Origin: Microbacterium sp. Au-Mic1
GTDB lineage: Bacteria; Actinomycetota; Actinomycetes; Actinomycetales; Microbacteriaceae
Direction of reading: 5' to 3'
Assembly (NCBI RefSeq): GCF_021341785.1
Contig: NZ_JAJTTF010000007.1
Span: 233,356-297,355 of the forward strand
DNA length: 64,000 nucleotides
Shown here piece after piece: positions 9,201 to 17,657 of this stretch. The notes beneath the pieces are model-generated. The model made no database searches, was not told the DNA's origin, and was given only the letters and a program-made list of their open reading frames with translations. Position 1 is the first letter of the stretch. The number at the start of each line of letters is the position of its first letter. A program made the translations under genes and the position numbers.

Positions 9201-10291
9201 CCGCCGTCAGTCCTGCGCCGACGACCGCGCCGCCGATGAGCCTCACCAGCGGGCAGCTGCCCCGCTGGATCGAGCCCGTGCTCGCGATCGGCACCGCGGT
9301 GGTCGTGGCCGCCGTGCTCCTGGTGATCCAGCTCTTCAACCCCGCGGTGTGGCTCGTACTCACCGCCGTGGTCTACCTCATCGCGATCGGCGTCGGATCG
9401 AGCATCGTGGAGGGCCGCCGCAAGGCCGTCGACCGCGTCGTGCGCGGCCTCGTCGTATGCGCCTTCGTCCTCGCCGTGGCACCGCTGATCTCCACGGTCT
9501 GGACCGTGGTCGCGCAGGGCCTCAAGGTGGTCAACTGGGACTTCGTGACCAAGGTCGGCGGCACCGTCTTCGACCCGAACACGCTCGCCGTGACGAACAC
9601 CCCCGGCGCCCTGCAGGCCGTCGTCGGCACCCTCATCATCACCGGGATCGCCGCACTGATCTCGGTGCCGATCGGGATCCTGGCCGCGGTGTATCTGACC
9701 GAGTACGCACAGCCGAGCAACCCGATGCGTCGCACGGTCACGTTCCTCGTCGATGTCATGACCGGCATCCCGTCGATCGTCGCCGGTCTGTTCGCGTTCT
9801 CGCTGATGGCGCTCATCGTCGGCCCGAAGGCGTTCAGCGGATTCTCCGCATCGATCGCGCTCTGCGTGCTGATGATCCCGATCGTGATCCGCTCCACCGA
9901 GGAGATGATCCGGCTCGTGCCGAACGAGCTGCGCGAGGCCTCGCTCGCCCTCGGAGTGCCGCGCGCCACGACCATCATCAAGGTCGTGCTGCGCACGGCC
10001 GCGAGCGGCATCGTGACGGGGGTCGTGCTGGCCGTGGCCCGCGTGATCGGCGAGACCGCGCCGATCTTCATCGCGGCGAGCTTCACCGACAACTTCAACG
10101 CCAACCCGTTCAATGGGCCCATGCAGACCCTGCCGGTGATGGCCTACACGGCGTACAGCTTCCCGGGCAAGGACATCGAGGCCTCTCAGGCGCAGGCCTG
10201 GGGTGCTGCCCTGCTGCTGGTCATCGTCGTCGTCATCTTCAACCTCATCGCTCGGATCGTCGCGAAGGCATTCGCGCCGAAGAGCCGCTAA
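9197..10291 (+). CDS. pstA: Phosphate ABC transporter permease PstA
   Basis: A 364-residue permease with two N-terminal spans before the conserved permease core. The core shows STEEMIRLVPNELREASLAL and GVPRATTIIKVVLRTAASGI (EAA loop), followed by ARVIGETAPIFIAASF, a signature of PstA. Its ATG overlaps the pstC stop (ATGA), so the two permeases are translationally coupled. The N-terminal extension of about 70 residues with two extra helices is somewhat longer than in enteric PstA but is common in actinobacteria. Confidence 0.93.
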   Translation: MTAVSPAPTTAPPMSLTSGQLPRWIEPVLAIGTAVVVAAVLLVIQLFNPAVWLVLTAVVYLIAIGVGSSIVEGRRKAVDRVVRGLVVCAFVLAVAPLISTVWTVVAQGLKVVNWDFVTKVGGTVFDPNTLAVTNTPGALQAVVGTLIITGIAALISVPIGILAAVYLTEYAQPSNPMRRTVTFLVDVMTGIPSIVAGLFAFSLMALIVGPKAFSGFSASIALCVLMIPIVIRSTEEMIRLVPNELREASLALGVPRATTIIKVVLRTAASGIVTGVVLAVARVIGETAPIFIAASFTDNFNANPFNGPMQTLPVMAYTAYSFPGKDIEASQAQAWGAALLLVIVVVIFNLIARIVAKAFAPKSR

Positions 10292-10309
10292 CTCAGGAAG
10301 GCACGCAGC

Positions 10310-11089
10310 GTGTCCAAGAGCATCGAAGTCAACGATCTGAACGTCTTCTACAGCGACTTCCTCGCCGTCGAGGACGTGTCCATGAACATCGAGCCCCGCA
10401 CCGTGACCGCCTTCATCGGCCCGTCCGGCTGCGGGAAGTCGACGTTCCTGCGCACCCTCAACCGGATGCACGAGGTCATCCCCGGCGCGACGGTCAAGGG
10501 CAGCGTGTACATCGACGGCGAGAACCTGTACGCCCCGGGCGTCGACCCGGTGCTCGTGCGCCGCCAGGTGGGCATGGTGTTCCAGCGTCCCAACCCGTTC
10601 CCGACGATGTCGATCAAGGAGAACGTGCTCGCCGGCGTCCGCCTGAACAACAAGCGGATCTCCGCCTCGGACGCGGACGCTCTCGTGGAGAAGTCGCTGC
10701 GCGGCGCCAACCTGTGGAACGAGGTCAAGGACCGCCTCGACAAGCCGGGCGCGGGTCTCTCCGGCGGACAGCAGCAGCGTCTGTGCATCGCCCGGACCAT
10801 CGCCGTGTCCCCGCAGGTGGTGCTGATGGACGAGCCGTGCTCGGCCCTCGACCCCATCTCCACGTTCGCGATCGAGGAACTCATCACCGAGCTCAAGAAC
10901 GAGTTCACGATCGTGATCGTGACCCACAACATGCAGCAGGCGTCGCGTGTGAGCGACAAGACGGCGTTCTTCAACATCGCCGGCACCGGCAAGCCGGGCA
11001 AGCTCATCGAGTTCGCCGACACGGCGACCATCTTCACCTCGCCGAAGGAGCAGGCCACCGAGGACTACGTCTCCGGCCGCTTCGGATGA
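10310..11089 (+). CDS. pstB: Phosphate ABC transporter ATP-binding protein
   Basis: The 259-residue ATPase has Walker [10 protein letters not shown], the PstB-type [11 protein letters not shown] segment, signature [16 protein letters not shown], and Walker [14 protein letters not shown] followed by the switch His in [13 protein letters not shown]. It powers phosphate import through PstCA. The GTG start has AGGAAGGCA upstream. It is the last gene of the classic operon before a second binding protein, with a hairpin in between. Confidence 0.95.
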   Translation: MSKSIEVNDLNVFYSDFLAVEDVSMNIEPRTVTAFIGPSGCGKSTFLRTLNRMHEVIPGATVKGSVYIDGENLYAPGVDPVLVRRQVGMVFQRPNPFPTMSIKENVLAGVRLNNKRISASDADALVEKSLRGANLWNEVKDRLDKPGAGLSGGQQQRLCIARTIAVSPQVVLMDEPCSALDPISTFAIEELITELKNEFTIVIVTHNMQQASRVSDKTAFFNIAGTGKPGKLIEFADTATIFTSPKEQATEDYVSGRFG

Positions 11090-11096
11090 TCGTCGA

Positions 11097-11129
11097 CCGA
11101 GTGCACCCGGCGCCGCCGCGTGCACTCGG
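11097..11129 (+). terminator. Hairpin after pstB
   Basis: A perfect 10-bp stem, CCGAGTGCAC with GTGCACTCGG, encloses a 13-base G+C-rich loop just after the pstB stop. There is no T-run. It may be a weak terminator that partly insulates the following pstS-like gene. Confidence 0.5.
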
Positions 11130-11175
11130 CCCTCGTGCGCTGGGCTATCCTGGCCCACGACCGAGGGGATCCATC

Positions 11176-12285
11176 GTGACGACGTGCCGCTTCGCGGGCC
11201 TCGCAGCGCTCGCCGCCGTCTCGGCGCTTGTGCTCGCGAGCTGCGCAGGTCCGGATGCGGGTGCTCCGCGCACCACTGCGCCGACGATCCCGCCGCCGCC
11301 CCCGCTCTCCGGCGGCATTCTGGGCGCCGGTTCCTCGGCGCAGCAGGGCGCGATCGGTTCCTGGTCCGCGCTCCTCACCGCCGCCCACCCCGATGCTCAC
11401 GTGGCATTCGACCCATCCGGATCCGGAGCCGGTCGTCAGTCGTTCCGTGAGGGTCGGGTGTCGTTCGCAGGTTCGGACGTGCCCTTCACGACCGACGAGG
11501 TCGCAGCCAGTGGCTTCACGGCGTGTGCCAAGGGGTCCGAGCTCATCGAGATCCCCGCGTACGTCTCGCCGATCGCCATCGTCTTCACCCTCCGCGGCGT
11601 CGACTCTCTGAAGCTCGATCCGAAGACCCTCGCGGGTATCTTCACCGGCGCCATCACGGCCTGGAACGACCCTGCGATCGTGGCCACCAACCCGACGGCG
11701 AAGCTGCCTGCGTCGCCGATCGTCCCGGTGCACCGCTCCGATGCCTCGGGCACCACCGCCAACTTCACCGACTACCTTGACCAGACGTCACCGGATGTCT
11801 GGACCGCCGGCGTTGTCGACAGCTGGCCGACAGGTCTCGGCGGCGAACCCGCCCAGAAGTCATCCGGCGTCGCCGCCGCAGTGCGGGGAGGCGAAGGCCG
11901 GATCGGCTACATCGACGCCGGCGAGGCCGAAGGCCTGGCCTCGGTCGCGATCAGAGTCGGGAACGACTGGGTGGGGCCCTCCGCTCAGGGAGCGAGCGCC
12001 GCGTTGGATGCGGCGAGGACGGAGCAGGGCCGCGCACCGGGCGATGTCGCGATCCGGATCGACCGCGGCACCACCGCCGAGGGGGCCTACCCCTTGCTGT
12101 TGGTGGGGAGCCTCATCGGCTGCGCTCGGTACGACAGTGCAGAGACCGCGGCGCTGACGAAGGCCTTCTTCTCGATCGCCGTCTCGGGCGAAGGGCAGCG
12201 GGCGGCCGCTGCCGCCACCGGCAGCGCTCCGATCTCGGACGAACTGCGCACCAAGGCCCAGTTCGCGATCGACCTGATCGTCTAG
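11176..12285 (+). CDS. Second PstS-like phosphate-binding lipoprotein
   Basis: This 369-residue lipoprotein (lipobox LASC, Cys near 22) has the PstS fold with GAGSSAQQGAIGSW, GSGAGRQSF, FAGSDVPF and RSDASGTTANFTDYL, paralogous to PstS at the head of the operon. A Pro-rich linker (PPPPPL) follows the lipid anchor. GTG with GAGGGGAT upstream is the likely start. It may be a phosphate receptor with different affinity, using the same PstCAB; that is inference. Its own promoter is not clear, so read-through from pstB is likely. Paralogous PstS proteins are common in actinobacteria. Confidence 0.85.
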   Translation: MTTCRFAGLAALAAVSALVLASCAGPDAGAPRTTAPTIPPPPPLSGGILGAGSSAQQGAIGSWSALLTAAHPDAHVAFDPSGSGAGRQSFREGRVSFAGSDVPFTTDEVAASGFTACAKGSELIEIPAYVSPIAIVFTLRGVDSLKLDPKTLAGIFTGAITAWNDPAIVATNPTAKLPASPIVPVHRSDASGTTANFTDYLDQTSPDVWTAGVVDSWPTGLGGEPAQKSSGVAAAVRGGEGRIGYIDAGEAEGLASVAIRVGNDWVGPSAQGASAALDAARTEQGRAPGDVAIRIDRGTTAEGAYPLLLVGSLIGCARYDSAETAALTKAFFSIAVSGEGQRAAAAATGSAPISDELRTKAQFAIDLIV

Positions 12286-12389
12286 CACCGCCGAACGGGT
12301 GAGATCAGGATCCGGCGGCTACGACAGGACCGACCGCCACGGGACCTCGATGGTCCGCACGATGCCGGACGCGCCGTGTGCGCCTGCCG

Positions 12390-13121
12390 TCAGCGGTACT
12401 CGGGATTGGCGTCGTAGCCCCAGCGCTCGCCGTCGTTCCATGCCTGTCGCAGGTTCCCGTAGGCGGGGATGCCGCCGGCATCCTTGAGCCGCCTCGCCGT
12501 GTGCAGGAGGTTCCAGGTCATGAACGTCGTGTTGCGATTGGTGAAGTCGCTCTCCGGGCCGCCCGAACCGGGATCCAGATAGCTCGGTCCGGGCCCGATC
12601 GCACCGATCCACCCCGCATCCGCCGCCGGCGGGATGGTGAATCCGATGTGCTGCAGGCTGTACAGGATCGACATCGCTGCGTGCTTGACGCCGTCCTCGT
12701 TGCCGGTGATGATCGCGCCGCCGGTCTTGCCGTAATAGACGTACTGGCCCTTGTCGTTGAACAGGCCGCTCATCGCGTAGAGCCGCTCGATGAGCTTGCG
12801 AGTGATCGAGGCGTTGTCACCGAGCCACAGCGGCCCGCCCACCACGAGGATGTCGGCAGCGTCGATCAGCGGCCAGATCTCGTCCGGCCACGCATCGCTC
12901 GCCCAGCCGTGCTCGCGCATGTCGGGGTAGACCCCGGTCGCGACGTCATGGTCGATGAAGCGGATGCCGTCGACGGTCACGCCCTGCGATCGCATCAGCG
13001 CGATGCTGCGATCCATCAGCCCCTGGGTGTGACTGAGTTCGGGACTGCGCTTCAGAGTGCAGTTGACGAACACCGCACGAAGGTCGTCGTAGGCCGCAGG
13101 AGCGACCGGGAGCTCTGCCAT
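12390..13121 (-). CDS. Flavodoxin-fold NAD(P)H-dependent oxidoreductase
   Basis: The 243-residue protein opens with a short extension and then AVFVNCTLKRSPE, the phosphate loop of the NADPH-dependent FMN reductase/flavodoxin-like family, followed by DILVVGGPLWLGDNASITRK and GGAIITGNEDGVKH, which shape the FMN site. It probably binds FMN and reduces quinones, nitro compounds or similar acceptors; the substrate is not known. The ATG lies 7 bases after TAGTCT, so a leaderless mRNA is likely and no ribosome site is needed. It converges on the second pstS gene. Confidence 0.8.
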   Translation of the reverse strand: MAELPVAPAAYDDLRAVFVNCTLKRSPELSHTQGLMDRSIALMRSQGVTVDGIRFIDHDVATGVYPDMREHGWASDAWPDEIWPLIDAADILVVGGPLWLGDNASITRKLIERLYAMSGLFNDKGQYVYYGKTGGAIITGNEDGVKHAAMSILYSLQHIGFTIPPAADAGWIGAIGPGPSYLDPGSGGPESDFTNRNTTFMTWNLLHTARRLKDAGGIPAYGNLRQAWNDGERWGYDANPEYR

Positions 13122-13171
13122 GTGGGCAGACTACGACCTTCACTCCCCGCGGAACAGGCCTTCAGCGAACC

Positions 13172-14062
13172 TCAGTCCCGCGCGGAGAGCAGGTAGGCGT
13201 TCAGGCCGTCGGTGAATGCATGGTCGACGGTGAGCGTCGCCTCATCGATCGCGGTGATCGGGGCTGCCAGGCGCACACTCGAGAGAAGCCAGGCGTGGTC
13301 CGCGGTGGCGAGGTCCGCAGTCGGCACGGTGGCGTACTCCGTGACGTACCCTTGAGCCTCGAGGTGCGCGAAGAGGCTGATCTGCGTGGTGCCCTGCAGG
13401 ATGCCGCCATGGGGCGCCGGCGTGACGAAGCGGTCGCCGAAGCGCAGGATGAGCGAAGCCGTCGGCGCCTCCAGCACGACGCCGTCCGTGGTGACGAAGA
13501 TCGCGTCGTCGGCATCGCGGCGGTGCGCCTCCCGGAGCGCGGACATGTTCACCGCGTACGACAGCGTCTTCGCGCCCAGCAGCAGCCAGGGCGAGCGCTC
13601 GGCGGCGCCGCTGTCATAGCCGCGGTCGAGAGTGACGACGCGGATCCCCTCGGAGCGTGCGGCGGAGAAGTCGGCAGCCGGGGCGGCGGTGACCCACGCC
13701 GTGGGCGCCGGACCGTGGTCGACGCCACGGCTGAGGATGAGCTTGATGACCCACTCCCCCGAACCGCACTCGGCGGCGGCGAGCGCGATGGCCTGACGCC
13801 ATTGCTCGCGGTGCGGTTCGGGCAGTTCGCACAGAGCGGCCGAGTGCGCGAGCCGCTGCACGTGCGCTTCGACCTCCTGGGCGTGCCCGTCGACGACGCC
13901 GATCGACTCGAAGATGCCGTCGCCGCGCTGCGTGCTCAGCTCGCCCACGCTGAGGGCGGGAGCACCCGGGTCGATCCGGCGGAAGCCGTCGCTGAAATCC
14001 GCCCGCTCCTCATCCGTGGACTCGGCGGGGGTGATCAGCAGGGCGAATCGGGCTGCGGCCAT
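13172..14062 (-). CDS. Class IV aminotransferase-fold lyase, PabC-like
   Basis: This 296-residue protein has the PLP class IV fold of aminodeoxychorismate lyase and branched-chain aminotransferases: RGDGIFESI near residue 46, GAKTLSYAVN carrying the PLP lysine near the middle, and VVLEAPTASLIL in the last third. A role as 4-amino-4-deoxychorismate lyase (forming p-aminobenzoate) fits the amidotransferase at the left edge of the window, about 13 kb away. A D-amino-acid or other transaminase cannot be excluded. The ATG lies 6 bases after TAGGCT, so the mRNA appears leaderless. Confidence 0.75.
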   Translation of the reverse strand: MAAARFALLITPAESTDEERADFSDGFRRIDPGAPALSVGELSTQRGDGIFESIGVVDGHAQEVEAHVQRLAHSAALCELPEPHREQWRQAIALAAAECGSGEWVIKLILSRGVDHGPAPTAWVTAAPAADFSAARSEGIRVVTLDRGYDSGAAERSPWLLLGAKTLSYAVNMSALREAHRRDADDAIFVTTDGVVLEAPTASLILRFGDRFVTPAPHGGILQGTTQISLFAHLEAQGYVTEYATVPTADLATADHAWLLSSVRLAAPITAIDEATLTVDHAFTDGLNAYLLSARD

Positions 14063-14109
14063 AGGACGAGCCTAGGGCGTGCACGACGCGCCCGGCGTCG
14101 CGGTCGACG

Positions 14110-14139
14110 GGAATACCGCCGCCCCCGACGCGTTACACT
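14110..14139 (+). promoter_or_regulatory. Candidate promoter for the structured RNA
   Basis: TACACT (14134-14139) resembles a housekeeping -10 box about 7 bases before the first stem of the candidate RNA. GGAAT and GTT, 17 bases apart, also resemble an ECF (SigH/SigR-type) promoter. Both readings rest on short matches. Confidence 0.3.
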
Positions 14140-14145
14140 TGATCG

Positions 14146-14223
14146 GCCGGGCCGCATAACCCCGGGCTCCATTTTTCGCCGCTGCGAGCGGCCTTCCGCC
14201 GAGAGGCGTTCTTGCGGCCCGGC
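14146..14223 (+). ncRNA. Candidate structured RNA (three-way junction)
   Basis: An 11-bp outer stem pairs GCCGGGCCGCA (14146-14156) with TGCGGCCCGGC (14213-14223) perfectly. Inside are two further hairpins: GCCGCT/AGCGGC with a GCG loop (14178-14192), and CGCC/GGCG closed by GAGA, a GNRA-type loop, on the plus strand (14197-14208). A -10-like box sits just upstream. No known RNA class is recognised. The region lies in a 244-base gap between two minus-strand genes; nothing else convincing is seen there. A 32-codon minus-strand frame (14133-14231) overlaps it but looks weak. Confidence 0.4.
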
Positions 14224-14306
14224 TTCTTCATGTCCGGGCGCAGACGCGACCCTGTCGGGAGTGATCGCCGGATCCGGTCGTCGTCAACGGCGCCTCGAGG
14301 ATCCGC

Positions 14307-14936
14307 TCAGTTCAGCGAACCGTCGCGCCACGCGGCGGCGGAAGCCGTCAGATCCAACGCGAAGGCGCTGAGTCGGGCCGCGCGCGTGGTGAGCTCGCTC
14401 GCCCGGTCGGGCTCGGTCGGGTCGTAGTCGTCGGCGATGTGCGTCGAGCCCGAGGCCTGCACGCGGCAGAACGCCGCCGCGCGCTCGAGCGCGATCGCGA
14501 AGTCGCCCGAGAACGCGCCGTGCAGGATCGTGTCGATGAGTGCCACGAGCTCGTCCGGGCCGGCCGGAACCGGTGCGCCTGCCACGAGCGCGTCGACGGA
14601 CGGCAGCTCAACCCGGCCGCGCTCATGAAGGAGCGCGGCGAGGGACGGATCCGTGTGGATCGAAACCTGCAGCAGGTAGAGCCGCCACAGGGTTCCCGGC
14701 AGCGAGACGGCAGGGCTCTTCGCCCAGAGCTCCGCGACCTCGTCGATGCCGTGCTCGGTCGCATAGGCCACGAGTCGCTCAGCGCTCACGCCGCTGTCGT
14801 CCGCACGCACCCGAGCCAGCAGCGCCGACGCGGTGGCGTGCGCCATGCGCGTCTGCTCGGCCGGGTCGTGGGATCCGAGCAGATAGTCGAACGTCTCCGG
14901 GGAGAGGCGGACGGGGCGATGGAACGGTGCGGGCAC
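14307..14936 (-). CDS. Conserved-looking protein of unknown function
   Basis: The 209-residue protein is acidic and helical, with no signal peptide, membrane span or recognised motif. It begins PAPFHRPVRLSPETFDYLLG and contains a LWRLYLLQVSIHTDPSLAALLHERG region suggesting a helical bundle. The GTG start lies 6 bases after TAGCCT, so a leaderless mRNA is likely. It is divergent from the tRNA-Lys gene about 65 bases away. I do not recognise a family. Confidence 0.75.
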   Translation of the reverse strand: MPAPFHRPVRLSPETFDYLLGSHDPAEQTRMAHATASALLARVRADDSGVSAERLVAYATEHGIDEVAELWAKSPAVSLPGTLWRLYLLQVSIHTDPSLAALLHERGRVELPSVDALVAGAPVPAGPDELVALIDTILHGAFSGDFAIALERAAAFCRVQASGSTHIADDYDPTEPDRASELTTRAARLSAFALDLTASAAAWRDGSLN

Positions 14937-14985
14937 CGACCCAGGCTACGCGCGGTGTCCGACTCGGGCACCCAGTCGCGACCGA

Positions 14986-14991
14986 TAGACT
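14986..14991 (+). promoter_or_regulatory. -10 box of tRNA-Lys
   Basis: TAGACT lies 9 bases before the mature 5' end of tRNA-Lys, as expected for a short-leader tRNA promoter. No good -35 is seen. Confidence 0.5.
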
Positions 14992-15000
14992 CGACGACAC

Positions 15001-15073
15001 GGGCCTCTAGCTCAGTTGGCAGAGCATCGGACTTTTAATCCGCGGGTCGTGGGTTCGAGCCCCACGGGGCCCA
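15001..15073 (+). tRNA. tRNA-Lys (anticodon TTT)
   Basis: A 73-base cloverleaf is seen: acceptor GGGCCTC pairs with GGGGCCC (one G-U), the D arm contains AGCTCAGTTGGCAGAGC, the anticodon loop CTTTTAA holds TTT, and the T arm is GTGGGTTCGAGCCCCAC. The CCA end is not encoded. It decodes AAA/AAG. Confidence 0.95.
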
Positions 15074-15090
15074 CCGATCTTGCGCTCGGA

Positions 15091-16578
15091 TCAGCGCTCC
15101 CTGCGGCGCAGCGCGGCCAGGAGGAGATGAGCTGGCAGTACCTCGGCCGGATCCGACAACGTCACACCGAGCTCCTCCGCCCGCCGCAGCCGCGTCTGCA
15201 CCGTGTTCCGATGCGCGCCGAGTCGCACGGCGGCGGCAGAGACCGAGCCACACGACGAGAGGTACGCCAGCACGGTGTCGATGATCTGCCCTGCCCCGGG
15301 ATCCCCGAGGAGTCGCGGGTAGAGCACGTCGACGAGCTGCGCAGCGAGGTCGGCCGGCACGAGGCGTCCGAGCAGCCGCGCGGGGATCCGGCCGAAGTCC
15401 ACGAACGCGTCCGCGCGCGGCGCGTCCGGCGATGGATCAGCGAGGCGCGCCGCGAGCCACGCCTCGCGGACGGCATGCCGCGCCTCCGCCGCCGAGCGGT
15501 GCACCTGGGAGGCTCCGCCGGCGAGCGGCAGCCCGGCGGTGTGCACGAGACCGTCGCGTACCCGGTCCAGGCTCTCGGCGCCGCGCTCCGGATCCGTCAC
15601 GGGGAGGAACCCGATCCACCCGCCGTCGAACCGCGCGAGGGGGGAATCGGGGAACGCGAGGCGCCAGAGTTGATGCACGAGCGCGCCGAGCCGCTCCGGC
15701 TCGTCGGAGAGCAGGCAGACGGCGTGGAAGGCGTCGTCGAACGGCCCGGCCGAGATGCCCGCGGGGCTCTGGAACGCCGGCTCGTCGAAGGCGGCGACGG
15801 GCGCGAGCCCCGTGAGCGCCGTGATCGCGACGGCGGGCAGTGAGTCATGCGTCGCGGCGAGCCGCAGCTCGAGCAGCAACGCCCGGAGCGACGGCGCCGC
15901 CCCGGCGAGAAGAGCCCCCGCGAACCCCGCCGCGGCGGCCGGCACCGCCGCGCGCAGGGCTCCGTCATCGCCGTCGCGCGGGGAGAGATCGGCGCGCACG
16001 AGCGTCACTGGAGGGCCGGAGGGACGCGGCTCCCCTCCCGCACCGGCCGGCGCCGCGAACGTCCGTACCCCGGCCGACTCGACCCAGACCGGGGCTCCGT
16101 CCAGCTCTCCGGAGAGCAGCGCCACCGCCTGTGCCGGGTCGTCCGCCGCGGCGAGCCGGTCGACGGCCGATCGCACCCGTGCGGCCGACTCGGCGCGGGC
16201 CGCGCCGATCCGGATCGCGACGTCGAGCGCGAGCCGGGTCATGTCGCGCCGTGTGCTGAGAAGAGACACTCCGAGGCGTTTCGCGAGTTCGATCACCGAG
16301 GCGGTGAACGGCTGCTCGGGGATGATCACCGCGCACGCGCGTCGCTCCCACGCGTAGCGGAGGGCTGCCGAGATCATCCATCCGCCGCGGGTTTCCCCGG
16401 GGGCGAGCAGGATCACCGTGTCGGGGCCGACCGCGGCGATGTCCTCGAGGTCGGAGATGAGCGCGAGATCGCGTACCGGGCTCCCTTCGGAGACGAGGTG
16501 GAGCACGAAGAGCCCATCGAGCTCGCGGGTGTCCGTGAGGTCGCGCAGCTCGACGGCCCCGGACAGGGCGCGGTTCAC
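15091..16578 (-). CDS. PucR-family transcriptional regulator
   Basis: This 495-residue regulator has an N-terminal PucR-type sensor domain (about 1-130, with LRDLTDTRELDGLFVLHLV), a middle region, and a C-terminal helix-turn-helix, LGAHRNTVQTRLRRAEELGV, preceded by the conserved DTVLAYLSSCGSVSAAAVRL. PucR was described as a regulator of purine catabolism; relatives control amino-acid and allantoin genes. The GTG start overlaps the stop of the DUF917 gene (GTGA), so it is the third gene of a three-gene operon. Its likely targets are this operon and the divergent importer/hydantoinase operon, through the repeats near 19.0 kb; that is inference. Confidence 0.88.
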   Translation of the reverse strand: MNRALSGAVELRDLTDTRELDGLFVLHLVSEGSPVRDLALISDLEDIAAVGPDTVILLAPGETRGGWMISAALRYAWERRACAVIIPEQPFTASVIELAKRLGVSLLSTRRDMTRLALDVAIRIGAARAESAARVRSAVDRLAAADDPAQAVALLSGELDGAPVWVESAGVRTFAAPAGAGGEPRPSGPPVTLVRADLSPRDGDDGALRAAVPAAAAGFAGALLAGAAPSLRALLLELRLAATHDSLPAVAITALTGLAPVAAFDEPAFQSPAGISAGPFDDAFHAVCLLSDEPERLGALVHQLWRLAFPDSPLARFDGGWIGFLPVTDPERGAESLDRVRDGLVHTAGLPLAGGASQVHRSAAEARHAVREAWLAARLADPSPDAPRADAFVDFGRIPARLLGRLVPADLAAQLVDVLYPRLLGDPGAGQIIDTVLAYLSSCGSVSAAAVRLGAHRNTVQTRLRRAEELGVTLSDPAEVLPAHLLLAALRRRER

Positions 16579-17657
16579 AGGCGGATCCTTCCGCGGTCGG
16601 GCAGCAGCGTGTGCAGGGTCTCCGGGGCCGCGAGGCGCCGACCCTCCGGGGTGTACCACTGCGCCGCAGCGGGCAACACGACGAGGTCGAGGGTGTTGCC
16701 GACCCAGAGGTCGTCGAGGCTGGCGACACGGCCGTCGTCCGGGTGCAGCATCGTGATGATGTCCGGGATCACCGCGTCCACCGTGCCGTCGACCATGAGC
16801 AGCAGGAGCTCGTTCTGGATCTCCAGCTGCACGAAGCGCCCCTGCGCCTCCTCGACGAGGACGACGCTCGAGGGGTGGTCCGGCTCACCGGCGGGCGCCG
16901 GCCGGGACAGCCCTGCGACGTCGGCGACCCTGGCGCGGATGATCCGGCGCACGCCCTCTCCGCGCCGGAGCAGTTCGTGCTTCTCCTGCGTGCTGCGGGA
17001 CGACTCGAGGATCCGCCCGATGCGCACCATGCGCGAGACGCTGCCGATGACACCGGTGCGGGCGAGATCGCGCGCGGTCATCGGGTAGAGCGCCGTCGCC
17101 GACCAGCCGCCGAACTCCCCGGCGAGCGCCCGCACGAGACGTTCGGCCCTGCGCGGTTCGCCGACCCGCACGAGCGCCGAGTCGCCGACTGGACCGGTCG
17201 CGGCGAGCGGGCCTGCAGGCAGGCCCGCCAGCGTGAACACCGACTGGAACAGCAGCGGGAACACCCGCCCCATGGGATCGGCGTCGACGACTGGCCGACC
17301 GAGCTGCATCCCGGTCAGCAGCGGCACCATCGAGTTCACGTTCGCGGCGGCCAGCGGGAACAGCCCCTCGATCCGGCGTCCCAGCTCGCGCTCCAGGAGC
17401 TCGACGCTGCTGACGAACTCGTCGCCCGCCGGCCGGAGCTCGGAGAGCGGGAGCCCGTTGTTCACGAAACCCACCGCCGCGACGAGCGCGTCGTCGTCGA
17501 AGTCCTGCACGGGCAGGAGCTCGGGGCCGTCGGCCCCCGCCGACATCCTCGTGAGGATCCGGTCCTGCTGCTCGTCACACCACTCGGGATCCGCCGCGCA
17601 GGCGAGGAAGAGCGCCCCGGTGCGCAGGTGCCTGACATCCTCAGCCGTCAACCTCAT
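16575..17657 (-). CDS. Divergent DUF917-family protein
   Basis: The 360-residue protein aligns with the DUF917 family, whose members often sit beside hydantoinase/oxoprolinase genes. Preserved are LPLAAANVNSMVPLL-like and PVVDADPMGRVFPLLFQSVF segments (residues about 120-160). The usual N-terminal Gly-rich LGxGGGGDP motif is replaced by LACAADPEW, so a normally conserved site is missing. No biochemical role is established for the family. The ATG lies inside the end of the HyuA-like gene (17-base overlap), and the stop overlaps the PucR start, so all three genes are coupled. Confidence 0.8.
   Translation of the reverse strand: MRLTAEDVRHLRTGALFLACAADPEWCDEQQDRILTRMSAGADGPELLPVQDFDDDALVAAVGFVNNGLPLSELRPAGDEFVSSVELLERELGRRIEGLFPLAAANVNSMVPLLTGMQLGRPVVDADPMGRVFPLLFQSVFTLAGLPAGPLAATGPVGDSALVRVGEPRRAERLVRALAGEFGGWSATALYPMTARDLARTGVIGSVSRMVRIGRILESSRSTQEKHELLRRGEGVRRIIRARVADVAGLSRPAPAGEPDHPSSVVLVEEAQGRFVQLEIQNELLLLMVDGTVDAVIPDIITMLHPDDGRVASLDDLWVGNTLDLVVLPAAAQWYTPEGRRLAAPETLHTLLPDRGRIRL

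Noticed and set aside
8879..11158. 759-codon minus-strand frame opposite pstC, pstA and pstB
   Set aside because: Antisense shadow with Asp/His/Arg-rich low-complexity sequence and no motif.
9184..12285. 1033-codon plus-strand frame across pstA, pstB and the second pstS
   Set aside because: Only its last third (from 11176) is a real gene; the front is an out-of-frame reading of pstA and pstB, rich in Arg, His and Pro.
14133..14231. 32-codon minus-strand frame starting MKKPGRKNASRRKAARSGEK
   Set aside because: The basic start recalls small ribosomal proteins, but there is no ribosome site, the tail is not protein-like, and the DNA is better explained by the RNA fold.
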